This document shows positions 1-11,044 of a stretch of 64,000 nt of DNA, piece after piece (within the stretch, counting starts at the first letter, position 1; every line of letters starts with the position of its first letter). A program made the position numbers and the translations under genes. The stretch is from Puccinia triticina (Eukaryota > Basidiomycota > Pucciniomycetes > Pucciniales > Pucciniaceae), in NCBI RefSeq assembly GCF_026914185.1, contig NC_070561.1, positions 4,836,001-4,900,000 on the forward strand, written 5' to 3'. The notes under the pieces were generated by a model. That model was not told where the DNA came from and ran no database searches. It saw only the letters and a program-made list of their open reading frames with translations.

Positions 1-387
1 CTTACCGTTCTTGTCTCCTAGGAGGGAGATAGTCTCCGGTAGTCCATAGATCGGTTTGTTGGCATTGGTTTTGCCTTTTGTCGCCGCACCGGCGTTTGCC
101 GTTTCTGGTTCGTCGTTGTCAGGGACTACCCCTATCTTGGCTGCACTACGTGTTTGTACGCCTCCTTTTTTCGAGCTTGGTGCTTTCGCCGTGGCTGACG
201 CCTGGTTCCCTTGCGGGCCTTCGGCTTGTCTTGGATCGCTGGCAAGCTCCTGGGAGCTTGCCGATGGGTCTCCTTGACTGGTCGCTGTCGGGGTGCTCGC
301 TGTTGCTTGTGCCTCGTCCACTGGTGGAGCGGCGCCAGAGGCGGCTGCTCGGACTCGGTTAGCAAGTTGGGATAGGCGGTCGGACAT
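1..387 (-). CDS. 5' part of a gag-like reading frame, runs off the window
   Basis: The minus strand is open from an ATG at 385-387 to base 1 with no stop (129 codons), so the frame continues outside the window. The product starts MSDRLSQLANRVRAAASG and is rich in Ala, Ser, Gln and Pro, followed by a basic stretch (SKKGGVQTRSAAK). No catalytic motif is present. A disordered, low-complexity N terminus of this kind is common at the start of fungal retrotransposon Gag proteins, and the position inside repeat-rich DNA fits, but a host protein cannot be excluded. The last bases at the window edge (AACGGTAAG) could be a 5' splice site. The overlapping frames in 78-711 are low-complexity shadows. Confidence 0.5.
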   Translation of the reverse strand, partial: MSDRLSQLANRVRAAASGAAPPVDEAQATASTPTATSQGDPSASSQELASDPRQAEGPQGNQASATAKAPSSKKGGVQTRSAAKIGVVPDNDEPETANAGAATKGKTNANKPIYGLPETISLLGDKNGK

Positions 388-962
388 TTTTGGACGTGTA
401 TAGCGAGAAGGTTATCACTAAAATGGTACGTAGCTTTAGTTTTGCTAAAAAGGAAAAGGGGATGGAAACGTGGAATGGTGCTCGGTGCGATGGGAGAAGT
501 GACGAGAGCTGGGGCCACAGGAAAGGGCGTGAACAGCGCTCCTTTTATGCCTTCCCGGCTCTGTACTCCCATCGGGGCCTGCCCTTGGGCCACTCATTCT
601 TCCACGCGATTCCGAGGCGCCAAACGCCCCAGTCGCCGTATCAACGGCTGTCTAGGTGTTTGGAAGAAACTTGGGCGTTTCCCTCGCCAGCTGAGGCTTC
701 GTTCTTCCTAGGGAATGGAGGGCGTGGAAGGTTTCGGAGTTGTGTCCCAAGGATCGTTGCTATGGGTTTCAGCCCATGGACAACGGGACCTCGCTGCGCT
801 TTGCTGCGCTCCGGTTCCCTCCCAGAAACCTGTCGGCGAGCCTGGATACATGTTATGCAGGCTCGTCGAGAGGTTTCCTCCAGGCGAGTAGGACACATAT
901 GTATGTCACCTGCTCGCGCCGAGGAGATCGAGGCTTGCACACTGTTTTATAGCAAGCCTTGC
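388..962. other. No gene seen; likely leader or LTR-like flank of the minus-strand frame
   Basis: I see no convincing coding region. The open frames here (for example 390-1049 plus) have compositions and overlaps typical of shadows. The stretch lies immediately upstream of the gag-like frame and could hold its leader or LTR, but no second copy is in the window for comparison. Confidence 0.3.
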
Positions 963-2211
963 TATGTGCCGGTCATTCAGAGGAGAATGAGTCCCCTCAA
1001 TGACCGGCACATACCGGTCATCAAGGGGAGACCTGAGTCCTCTCGATGACCGGCACAGACCGGTCATCAAGAGGAGACCTGATTCCCCTCGATGACCGGC
1101 ACAGAATGGTCATCGAGAGGAGACCTGATTCCCCTCGATGACCGGCACAGAATGGTCATCGAGAGGAGACCTGATTCCCCTCGATGACCGGCGCAGACCA
1201 GTCATCGAGAGGAGACCTGATTCCCCTCGATGACCGGCACAGACCTGTCATCAAAGTGAGAATTCAATGGACTAAGAGCAAGGGTAACAAAGCTAAGGAT
1301 GTTTAAGAGACAAAAAAGAGATGTAAAGGAAATGATTGATGAGGCTCAAGAATTGGGGAGGATAACAGGCTATGACAACGGGAGTGCGCTTGCTGCGATA
1401 GTAAGAAGAATGCCAATGAGCGGGCCAAATTGAAAGCTAGATGGCTCGTTGGATTTAGTGAGAGCAGGCGAAATGTAGCTTAAGGATTCAAGAGTAAGAA
1501 GTGGAAATGTGTTAAAATGGGGATGGACAATTTTGTTTGTTTTCAAGTATTGAGTTTTTTGGTAAAGGATGACTTGTGAACCTCAGACTGATGGAATGTG
1601 CGCGGATGAAGAAGGCAGTTCAGCAGGAACATGGCCATCTTTTATAGCCAAGATTCTTCTGTGCTTACAGGCAGTGCGCTGGCCGAAGCGATTCCTTTCT
1701 CACTGAGAAGTTCAGGGGGTTCAGGATCAAACTGAGTCACACCTGGTGAGACGTCAGGGTGAGTGGCTGAAACATCGCCGGATAAACCTGCGGTATAAGG
1801 AGTACAAGAGATGTATTAGATCTGGCCCTGGGCTGGTTGAAGGTCTATCCACAGCTTTGGTCTCCAGCTTACAGTTTAGGAATTTCTCTGCAAACAAAAT
1901 CTGACAATCAAGAGGAGACAGGAGGAGACATGAGCCCTCTTGATGACCGGAGGGGACCTGAGTCCCCTTGATGACCGGCAGAGACCGGTCATCAAGAGGA
2001 GACCTGAGTCCCCTCAATGACCAGCACAGACCGGTCATCAAGAAGAGACCTGAGTCCCCTCGATGACCGGCACAGACCGGTCATCAAGAGGAGACCTGAG
2101 TCCCCTTGATGACCGGCACAGACCGGTCATGAGGAGGAGATCTGAGTCCCCTCGGTGACCGCTACAGACCGGTCATTGAGAGTTGTGAGTCCCCTCAATG
2201 ACCGGCACATA
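963..2211. repeat. Palindromic 46-bp CCGGTCAT satellite in two blocks
   Basis: Blocks at about 963-1256 and 1909-2211 consist of 46-bp units. Each unit carries an inverted repeat, CGATGACCGG, a short CACAGA spacer, then CCGGTCATCG, so each could fold into a hairpin. The blocks flank a roughly 650-bp unique spacer. The outermost 15 bases, TATGTGCCGGTCATT at 963-977 and its complement at 2197-2211, are inverted, so the whole may be one non-autonomous element. I found no matching target duplication. Confidence 0.75.
1257..1908. other. Spacer between satellite blocks, no gene seen
   Basis: This is unique sequence with scattered stops in all frames and no recognised RNA gene or motif. Confidence 0.5.
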
Positions 2212-3745
2212 AATGTTTGCAAGCGGCCAAATTTCCATTATGTACCTTTGTTCACCACAAAACCCCCAAATGTAGCAGCTACAGTCTGATCAGTTTCCAA
2301 ATATCACTACTTTGGTAGTTTCTGGGTGTTTCTGCCACTATATCTCATCCCAGCGTGGGAATTCTTCTGCCATATGGTTACCAAAATGTTTACAAGCCCC
2401 CAAAGTTTCATTATGTAACTTTGTTCACCACAAAACCCCCAAATGGTTTCTGTCGCTATATCTCATCCCAGCGTGGGAATTCTTCTGCCATATGGTTACC
2501 AAAATGTTTACAAGCCCCCAAAGTTTCATTATGTACCTTTGTTCACCACAAAACCCCAAATGTAGCAGCTACAGTCTGATCAGTTTCCAAATATCACTAC
2601 TTTGGTAGTTTCTGGGTGTTTCTGCCACTATATCTCATCCCAGTGTGGGAATTCTTCTGCCAGAGTGTTACCAAAATGTGTGCAAGCGGCAAAATTTCCA
2701 TTATGTACCTTTTTTCACCACAAAACCCCCAAATGTAGCAGCTACAGTCTGATCAGTTTCCAAATATCACTACTTTGGTAGTTTCTGGGTGTTTCTGCCA
2801 CTATATCTCATCCCAGCGTGGGAATTCTTCTGCCATATGGTTACCAAAATTTTTACAAGCCCCCAAAGTTTCATTATTTAACTTTGTTCACCACAAAACC
2901 CCTAAATGTAGCAGCTACAGTCTGACCAGTTTGCAAATATCACTACTTTGGCAGTTGATGGGTGTTTCTGCCACTATATCTCATCCCAGTGTGGGAATTC
3001 TTCTGCCATATGGTTACCAAAATGTTTCCAAGCGGCCAAGATTTTATTCTGTACCTTTGTTCACCACAAAACCTCCAAATGTAGCAGCTACAGTCTGATC
3101 AGTTTCCAAATATCACTACTTTGGTAGTTTCTGGGTGTTTCTGTTGCTATACCTCATCCCAGCGTGGGAATTCTTCTGCCATATGGTTACCAAAATGTTT
3201 ACAAGCGGCTAAATTTCCATTATGTACCTTTGTTCACCACAAAACCCCCAAATGTAGCAGCTATAGTCTGATCAAGTTCCAAATATTACCACTTGGGCAG
3301 TTTCTGGGTGTTTCTGCCACTATATCGCATCCCAGCGTGGGAATTCTTCTGCCAGAGTGTTACCAAAATGTTTACAAGCGGCCAAATTCCATTATGTACC
3401 TTTGTTCACCACAAAACCCCCAAATGTAGCAGCTACAGTCTGATCAGTTTCCAAATATAACTACTTTGGCAGTTTCTGGGTGTTTCTGCCACTATACCTC
3501 ATCCCAGCGTGGGAATTCTTCTGCCATATGGTTACCAAAATGTTTACAAGCCCCCAAAGTTTCATTATGTAACTTTGTTCACCACAAAACCCCCAAATGT
3601 AGCAGCTACAGTCTGATCAGTTTCCAAATATTACCACTTTGGCAGTTTCTGGGTGTTTCTGCCACTATATCACATCCCAGCGTGGGAATTCTTCTGCCAG
3701 AGTGTTACCAAAATGTTTACAAGCCCCCAAAGTTTCATTATTTAA
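2212..3745. repeat. 173-bp tandem satellite, about nine monomers
   Basis: The marker TGTAGCAGCT recurs at 2271, 2561, 2734, 2907, 3080, 3253, 3425 and 3599, giving spacings of 172-174 bp. The first gap of 290 bp contains one shortened monomer (about 117 bp) that lacks the marker. Monomers alternate between variants near AAGTTTCATTATGTAAC and AATTTCCATTATGTACC, suggesting higher-order exchange. Repeated protein-like strings read through it are a by-product of the repetition, because the period is not a multiple of three. Confidence 0.9.
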
Positions 3746-4369
3746 CTTTACTTGAAGCTTTGCGTGGAAATATTCCTTATTAATCTGTGGTTTATAACAA
3801 AAGTAGATAAAAAAAAAGAACCAGACAAAAATATGCTAAACCATGGTAAAATAATTTCAAAAAGGCCTTCTATACATATAGCACTTCAAGTATGATGTGC
3901 AATATTTTCAGGAAGTTCAACCAACCAAATTAAAAATGTGTGCAGGATGGTATCATGAGAGAGGTCAAGGGTCAATGTTTTTCCTTTTTTGAAAAAAAGT
4001 AGATTTGGAGACTCCTGATAACATCAATTGTTGAATTTAAAAAAAAAAAAAAAAAGAAAAAAAGAAATTGAGACCCCTCAGCCACCCTGGATTAATCCCA
4101 AAACTTGCAATGTCTTTTTTTCATGAAGAATTGAATGGTGTATGTAGAAATTTATGAATGTTATCAGGCAAAAAAAAACAGATTCCTGTGGCTTGAAGCT
4201 AACACAGGGGGAAGGAGGGAGATTATAGAAGATTATTATGGAGACATGGAACACAGACAAAGGTATCAAGATGAATAAAAAAAATGATCAATATAAATTG
4301 ATCAATATACAACATCACAAATTCATCCATCTTGGTAGTGGTTATGAGTTACTTTTTGTTTGTTACAAC
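3746..4369. other. AT-rich sequence, no gene seen
   Basis: The stretch contains homopolymer A tracts (about 4039-4060) and no supported coding region or RNA gene. Confidence 0.5.
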
Positions 4370-4980
4370 CAATGATGGGAAGTTACATACGTTACGATAT
4401 CTGAAGCGATTTTTGTAACATAACTTTTTCCGTTATCTTCTCACCAGTTAAAGTTTTTTTTAACTTGAAGCAAGACCGGGCTCAGGAAACGTAACTTATG
4501 ATTTTTCCTTCCTCCTGAGCCCGGCAGTAACGTAACTTTCTTTTGACAAAAAAAGTGAAATAACGCTCTGGAGCGAGCTTGCTGCCGTCAGTTCAGTGCG
4601 CCGCGGCTGTACTGTTGGATTACACGTAAACCGACAGTACGACTGCGGCGCGTACAAACCCAGCTCGCTCTGGAGCAAGCTCGCTGCCGTCAGTTCAGTG
4701 CGCCGCGGCTGTACTGGCGGATTACACGTAAACCAACAGTACAACTGCGGCGCGTACAAACCCAGCTCGCTCTAAAGCGAGCTGGCTGCCGTGAATAACA
4801 TAACTTTTCTAAAAAATAAAGAATAAAAAAAACCAGATAACGTAACTCAAGTGAGAAAAAAAGAAGGAAAAATACACCTAATGCAACTTGAAAAAGTTAG
4901 AAGAAACTTCAACGATAACGTGCTTTTTTTAGTTACGTTAACGTTACTTTGCGTTATCTATAACGTAACCTCCCATCGTT
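4370..4980. mobile_element. Non-autonomous hAT-like MITE with GTTACG inverted ends
   Basis: The 611-bp element is flanked by an 8-bp direct repeat GTTACAAC (4362-4369 and 4981-4988). Its ends are imperfect inverted repeats, AATGATGGGAAGTTAC on the left against AACGATGGGAGGTTAC read inward from the right. An 8-bp target duplication is the hallmark of hAT elements. Inside are two copies of an approximately 104-bp direct repeat (from about 4567 and 4671) and a partial third. No transposase is encoded. Confidence 0.75.
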
Positions 4981-4988
4981 GTTACAAC

Positions 4989-6160
4989 GTTATCTTGGGG
5001 TGAAAGTTAAGATGTGGTTTTTTAATCAAACTAGAGGCCAAGGGGGCTACGCCGCTGCAAGGACTTTAGCCTTTAAGACGAAGCTATTCCTTTGGACCAA
5101 AATTTGAGTTGGGGGCCAGACAGAGGTGATAAGAAGGGCAATCTCTGGTTAATTTGAAGCAAGTGTGATGATTAAGGCCTGATCCTCATTGATATATGGC
5201 AAGGGTCATAATGCAAACTCTTGTGGCACCTGATCAGGTTTTGGTGGATGGAATTGGGTGGTATAAGTATTTTGTGTAAAATTTACATCTACACTTGCAA
5301 TGTATTGCTAAATAAACAAGGCCTAAGCTTTCTGACTGTGACTGGTCCAACATAAACTTGTGATCAGACAAATGTAAACCATGTGTTATTGATTTTGATC
5401 TGATCAAATTTGATTCAAATTTCAGATTGCAAGCAGATAAACTGTTAAGAAATTATTTGGTGGCCCAGTTTGACTTGAATTTTGGTTTGAGAAGGGGAAA
5501 AGTATATATGAAATCAATAAATAACCATTTCATTTTATTCAACTTTCTATGCCACAAAGCTTAGAATGGAGCATACAAAGTTGATGTGTGGATGTATGCC
5601 ATAGAGAATCATCAGCCAAATAGAATTTTTCTTGAGATTTCACATCAGAAATAAAAGTCTCCCGATTTTCATGTTATTTGTAAATTCCACAGCTTCAGAA
5701 TAAGTTATTCTGTATGTATTCAGACTGCAAAGTTTGACCGGATAACCAATTGATCAATCTTTATGAATTCTTTGTCAATAATTTCACTCATAAATGTTGT
5801 GTTGGGTTCTTCCTCTGCAAACCCAGCACTCAGTCCCAGGATATTTTACTTTTATCCAGGACACCAGCCCCTAAAAATTAAGCCATCCAGACTTCAAATC
5901 TCACAAGAACTTTCCAGAATTGACAAATTTCCAAAAGCAACACTTTCGACTCAAAAAAGGTAGTAATACATGGTATCAACAAAGAAACAAAAGAGAAATG
6001 CACATCTTTGTCCATCTGAACATTTTCATGACATGCATGTTAAGAAATTTGACTCCAGAAGGTCTAGTATTTCCGTCATGTCTGTGGGGTCAGACAAAGC
6101 ATATACTGGTAAACTATATGGTTTACATTGGCAGCTCAGAATTTGTATCGGGCTCTGCAT
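4989..6160. other. No gene seen
   Basis: This is mostly AT-rich sequence. The small open frames at 5763-6251 overlap one another in different frames and show no recognised domain. Confidence 0.45.
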
Positions 6161-7243
6161 TCATTTTGCCAAAAGAAAACGAGTTCGGGTCAGTCCTAAT
6201 AGTAGAACTACAAGCAAATGGAAGACAGACGCAAAGGTTCTAATAATCTGAAACCAAATGCTCACAGATAAGATAATGTCATATTTCTTACAACGAACTC
6301 GTTTATCCAATGCTGATTGTCCCCGCGCTCGACCCTCATACGAAGTCTCAGATATTGTTTGATCACTACGATCGGACTTCTAGAATGTTGACAAGTGAAG
6401 TTCAACCCTTTTGGATACTTTTCTGGACTCTTATCTCCGTCTGGAGTTTTGGAGGAAGAACGACATCGCTGAAGCCTCAGATCAAATCTAAGATTCCACG
6501 GACCGGATTGGTCGGACCAGCTCGAAAGTTCAGAAATCGCATCGGCTTTTGGTGTGCTTGATGACCCATTTCCATTGGGTCTCCGAGTCGTCGGGCTCGC
6601 TTGGATATACGGAAGCAGCGGCGATCTGCTGACAAACAAATCGTCCGCTGAGATTATTGGCAGCAATGGAACATCGCTGGCCCGTAATTTTGAAACAGCA
6701 AATTTATCCTCGGCTTCTTTTTTGATGAGTGCCTGTCTGCTTATCTGCCTCTAAAGGAATCGTTGTGCGTTTGTCTAACGAGCTGGTGCTACGCGACGAT
6801 GAAAATAGTGCGAAACGCTCGCGCTTAGTAATAACGAGCTTCTCGGGTTACTGGCACTGCGCGGTTGCCTTCCGCGCTCCAGTTCTAGTGGCTGTACTGA
6901 ATTCTCAAATGTGAGGGCAGATATTTTTGCATTGCAATGGTCAATGGATGTGCCGGATAAAGCTTGATCCATACGGTTTGGGGTCCCAGTTCCTCGGCCA
7001 TAATCCAGTTGATTGTTTTCTGTTTGGCTCAGGTGAACTGAAAATAGTGAGTGACCACGGCTCGAGCTGGGGTTCAATGAATCGCTGGAATCCGATTTGT
7101 AAGGGGGACGGGGATATGTTTTGGCTGAGATCAGACTTGCATCCGTGATGGTATATTCTTCGGCGATAAGGATTGTGCTGTTGCCGGACGGAGCCAAGGC
7201 AGCGGAATCTGGCCCGGTGGTGTGAGTGCTGCCCGAAAATTTA
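6161..7243 (-). pseudogene. 3' part of a disrupted host gene (possible alpha-arrestin-like)
   Basis: Reading leftward, the frame enters from the insertion breakpoint at 7243 and runs as Ser/Pro-rich protein to about 6775. A second long frame continues to about 6262, and a splice donor GTAAGA followed by an acceptor GGTTTCAG gives a last short exon with a stop at 6161-6163. The join between the first two stretches (about 6667-6780) needs an intron whose ends I could not settle. Removing the 7244-9250 insertion and one copy of its AAAATTTA target repeat restores the frame with the piece at 9251-9405. I infer one host gene split by transposons. The arrestin suggestion rests on the N-terminal part only and is weak. 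Confidence 0.45.
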
Positions 7244-7483
7244 GGGGCAGGCTAAATCCACACCAAAAAATTACTTCATCCACTCCAAAAATGGAGTGAA
7301 CAGTAGTCCACTCCAATTTTCATTGGAGTGAACCATAGTCTACTCCAAATTTTGTTGGAGTGAACAAAATTACACTCCAAAAAAGCCTGTTTTTTGGAGT
7401 GTACCCATGATGCACTCCAAAAATTTTGGAGTGAACCCAATTCCACTCCAAAAATATTTTTTCCAAAGTAAAATGATGCATTA

Positions 7484-7684
7484 GGGGGGTTCACAATAGG
7501 ATAAAAATAAAACTTTAGAGCTAATTTTAAGACCTTTATGAACAACTTTTTAAAAAATAAAGATGTTGCTCTGATTCTCAGGGGATACCCAGTCCTGTAC
7601 ACCTTGCCAGATTTTTAAAAATTTGTTGATAAAGACCTTAAAATTGACTCTAAAATTTTACTTTTATCCTATTGTGAACCCCCC
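7484..7684. mobile_element. Nested 201-bp MITE with TA target duplication
   Basis: Inverted ends GGGGGGTTCACAATAGGAT and complement are bounded on both sides by TA (7482-7483 and 7685-7686), as in Tc1/mariner-derived Stowaway-like MITEs. It interrupts the left arm of the surrounding foldback element: the arm continues at 7687 and matches the uninterrupted right arm. Confidence 0.75.
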
Positions 7685-7956
7685 TATTTTTTTGGAGTGC
7701 ACAGACGTTCACTCCAAATTTATTGGAGTGGTTTTCCACAATATTCTAGTGAAAGAATTCAGGGTTCTCAAAGAGGAACAAAACCTTATGTCAGCATCAT
7801 ATGTGTATTTAAAATACATCTAAAATGATGTATGTACAATTCTTTCAGTTTCTACAATGACTAAAACCTTCACCAGAAATAAATTAGGGGGGATTCAATT
7901 AGGTTGATTCATGTAACCTGCATACTACTGCCATAAAGTTTTCCTGGTACTGCATC

Positions 7957-8898
7957 TAGAGATGGCATATGGCACCCGGGTACCTGTGGCAGGTGCGGGT
8001 ACCCCCCTGTTTTTTCACAAATTCCTCACACCCGCACCCGCACCCGGCACCCGCCATGGGAGGTACCCGGGTGCCAGGCACAGGTACCCGGGTATCATCT
8101 TTGGTGGCCGGCTGAGAGGTGTTGTAGCGCCTTCAATGACTGGCTGACCGGTCATTGAGAGATTTTATCCTCCTCGATGGCTGGCTGATCGGTCATTGAG
8201 AGCCTTTATCCTTTTTGATGACCGGTCAGCCGGTCATCAAGAGGTTGTATACCTTTCGATGACCGGTCAGCCGGTCATCAAGAGTGTAGCCTCCTCGATG
8301 ACCGGCCGACCGGTCATCAAGAGTGTAGCCTCCTCAATGACCGGCCGACCGGTCATCGAGAGGTTGGAGGCTCTTTGATGATCGGCTGAACGTTCATCGA
8401 GAGCTTTTATCCTGTTCAATGACCGGTCAGCCGGCCATCGAGAGGTTGTATCCCTTTTGATGACCGGTCAGCCGGTCATCGAGAGATTGTAGGCTCTTCA
8501 ATGACCGGCTGAACGGTCATCGAGAGATTGTAGGCTCTTCGATGACCGGCTGAACGGTCATTGAGAGGTTTTATCCTCCTCGATGGCCGGCTCAGCCGGT
8601 CATCAAGAGTGTAGACTCTTCGATGACCGGCTGAGCGGTCATCGAGAGGTTGTAGGCTCTTTGATGACCGGCTGAACGGTTATCGTGAGCTTTTATCCTC
8701 TTTGATGACCGGTTCAGTCGGTCATCGAGAGTATCCTCTTTGATGACCGGCTGACCGGCGGGTACCCGTCCAGGTACCCGCCGTCCTTCCCACCAGAATT
8801 CTGGACACCCGCACCCGCACCCGGCACCCGCCGGCGGGTACCTGTAGGGCCAAACAGGTACTGGGTACCCGGCAGCGAGTACCCGTTTGCCATCTCTA
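7957..8898. mobile_element. Non-autonomous hAT-like element carrying a satellite
   Basis: A perfect 8-bp direct repeat ACTGCATC lies at 7949-7956 and 8899-8906. The termini are TAGAGATGGCA and its complement, matching the short TAGAG-type ends of hAT transposons. Just inside both ends are GGTACCCG/CACCCGCACCCG-rich arms (about 7970-8100 and 8756-8893). The centre (about 8130-8755) is a tandem array of CCGGTCAT units. No transposase is present. Confidence 0.85.
8130..8755. repeat. CCGGTCAT palindromic satellite, about 40-46-bp units
   Basis: Units contain GATGACCGGC..CGGTCATCGAGAG separated by pyrimidine-rich spacers such as TTTTATCCTCCT. About 14 units diverge by point changes. The core is the same as in the arrays at 963-2211, 38340-38890 and 47690-48310. 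Confidence 0.85.
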
Positions 8899-9250
8899 AC
8901 TGCATCCCAAGAACTTGGAATATACATTTTGTAAAGTTACAAGTTTCAATTATACAGATTCCAAATTGCATTTTTTTTAAATTTGAGAAGCCTTAATCCA
9001 CTCCAATAAATTTGGAGTAAACATCTGTGAACTCCAAAAAAAAATATGAAAAAATCTCCCTTGAAAAAATATTTTTGGATTGGAATTGGGTTCACTCCAA
9101 AATTTTTGGAGTGCATCATGGGTACACTCCAAAAAACAGGCTTTTTTGGAGTAGGCTATGGTTCACTCCAATGAAAGTCGGAGTGGACTACTGTTCACTC
9201 CATTTTTGGAGTGGATGAAGTAATTTTTTGGTGTGGATTTAGCCTGCCCC

Positions 9251-9405
9251 AAAATTTAATTGAAAGCCGGCTCAGATTGATGGCCTGTGAGACATGAAGT
9301 ACCACAGTGACAAAGCCACGGATCATTGAAGTCTTTCCTGAGCTCAACTCGACCATAGGTGGAAAGCTTTCTTCGCCCTCCCCGGGAAGCTGAACGGGCA
9401 CGTCG
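9251..9405 (-). pseudogene. Middle fragment of the disrupted host gene
   Basis: The frame reads VPVQLPGEGEESFPPMVELS... and contains a GFVTVVLHVSQAINLSRLS segment resembling the alternating beta-strand pattern of an arrestin N-terminal fold. It is bounded on the left by the foldback element and on the right by the Ty3 LTR at 9406. Both junctions are in frame with the flanking fragments once the insertions and one copy of each target repeat are removed. Confidence 0.45.
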
Positions 9406-9563
9406 TGTCAGCCAGATGCTAGTCTAGACAGCGCAGCGACTGACAACGCCGCGACTACTAGCGGCTTATAGTCACTTGGCCCTAAGCCAAGGAGCGCGAA
9501 GGAGCGCGCAGAGACTGCGCGCAGCGAAGCAATCCTTGACAAGAGAAAGACACTCGTCAAGTA
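9406..9563 (+). repeat. Ty3-1 5' LTR, first segment
   Basis: This matches the first 158 bp of the 3' LTR and ends at the TA dinucleotide that became the target of the nested transposon. Confidence 0.95.
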
Positions 9564-9940
9564 CAGCTAGCCCAGAAGAGCTTGCGACTTTGACCGCGAG
9601 CTCCGCAAGTTTGTGCCGCAGCGGCGAAAGTTTTGCGCAGCTGCAGAGGCCCGTGCTCGGGGAATCCCCGGGGAGCCCGCAGGTACATAGCGCCACCGAT
9701 CCCCTGCCACCCACCCCCATCACCGCCGTCGCATCCACCACCATCCAGCCACCACCGCCGTCGAATCCACCTCAGCCATCGAATCCACCACAGCCGTCGA
9801 ATCCACCACAGCCGTCGAATCCACCACAGCCGTGAATCAAGGACGTTTGAAACTGTAAGTTCTTTCTCATATCATCCCATATCTCATCTTACCCTCAATG
9901 AGCACTGCAATCTGACAATATTTACCCCCCTTCAAGAACT

Positions 9941-11044
9941 ATGTATGTCAGGTATACTGCTGCATTCAAATACATCGTCGTTCGGACGGCCCTTAATGGA
10001 CAACCCCTTGCCGATATCAATATGTCAAATGGATCCGAGGTCAGCTCCGATTCCCTCAGACGCTGGCGTAGTCTCTACGAAGCAACTCGCTCCGTTGTCA
10101 ACAACCCGGAAACCTATCAAAGAAGAGGTTGACCGTTAGCCCTCAGCAAAGAAGAACGTGCATTCCTCTCGGAGTTGGTCACCGATGATCCGACCATCTA
10201 TCTTCAAGAGATCCAGCAGTCATTATTCGAACAATGTAACCTCCAAATCTCCCTACAAACTATATCAAACAAGCTTCACGGACGCCTCCACCTCAGTCAA
10301 AAAACCATGAATCAAGACCCAACTCAACGAGCAAAGTACGTTCTCCTGATGGCCAACTTTGACCCTGAATGGCTTGTCTTCACTGGTGGGTCATCATTTT
10401 TATCCTTTTTTCTTCTCTCTGGGTGATCCCTCCCAATCCCTTACTAACACTTCTCTTTCAAAGACAAGAGCGGGGTTTGTCTGGACGCAGTGATACGCAC
10501 TCGGGGCTGGGCTCCGGTGGGCGAGAGGACCTCCCGGCTGGTTGTAACCCGAGCCACCCATTGATTCAACCTCATTCCCGCCGTGGACCTTGGCGGCCTC
10601 GTTGCAGTGATGGTGCAGCCCGAAAACGTCAGGCGCATTGATTTTGAGTGTTACTTGGAGCACGTGTTGGTGAGTCAGATATTCCTTGATCCTAACCTCA
10701 GCTTCCATCCAACACTGACCATTTGATCTTTGAAGCTTCCCAATATGAACCCATACCCAGGACCCCGAAGCATCCTAGTCATGGACAACGCCCAGATACA
10801 TCACAACGGCAACATCAAACAGCTCGTCGACGACCATGGCTGTCTCCTTGTGTATCTCCCGGCCTATTCCCCCGACAAGAACCCGATTGAGAAAGCCTTC
10901 AGCGTCCTGAAGGCTTCCTTACGGCGACATGGCGTGCTTGATGGAGGTGAAAATGACGGGGAGGCCATTGAGGTATTCACCCAACTTGTCTTCACACCCG
11001 AACTTATGAGAGGCCTGTTCAAAGGCTGTGGTTACACTGAATGA
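9941..11044 (+). pseudogene. DDE transposase of the Tc1/mariner-like element, two nonsense codons
   Basis: The exons are 9941-10385, 10464-10669 and 10736-11044, with introns starting GTGGGT and GTGAGT and ending AAAG and GAAG. The N-terminal part is a helix-turn-helix-like region. The first catalytic Asp falls at the exon 1/2 junction (FTD then KSGV), the second is in LVMDNAQIHH, and the acidic residue follows YSPDKNPIEKAF, giving the DDE layout. In-frame TGA codons lie at 10130-10132 and about 10561-10563. Both sit where CGA (Arg) would fit, so C-to-T changes at CpG likely killed it. The start codon is uncertain and could be further upstream. It would bind the inverted ends and move the element by cut and paste. 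Confidence 0.85.

Larger units (their letters stand above)
7244..9250. mobile_element. Foldback-type element with long TIRs, hosting two nested insertions
   Basis: The element is flanked by the 8-bp direct repeat AAAATTTA (7236-7243 and 9251-9258). Its ends, GGGGCAGGCTAAATCC and complement, open inverted arms of about 250-290 bp (about 7244-7735 without the nested MITE, and 9000-9250). The arms are built from palindromic units of the type CACTCCAAA...TTTGGAGTG. No transposase is encoded. The target length fits a hAT-like origin, though the GGGG terminus is not typical, so the superfamily is open. Confidence 0.8.

Noticed and set aside
963..1256. Regular repeats with similar spacing suggested a CRISPR array
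   Set aside because: The units are contiguous satellite without unique spacers, the genome is eukaryotic and no cas genes are present.
2312..3783. Repeated plus-strand frames with the string SGCFCHYISSQRGNSSAIWLPK
   Set aside because: They are produced by the 173-bp satellite. The period is not a multiple of three, so each copy is read in a different frame, and no conserved start or stop pattern exists.
9476..10139. Frames in the inverted ends of the Tc1/mariner-like element
   Set aside because: They translate the terminal repeats and the GTCGAATCCACC subterminal array; both ends give the same string in opposite orientation.
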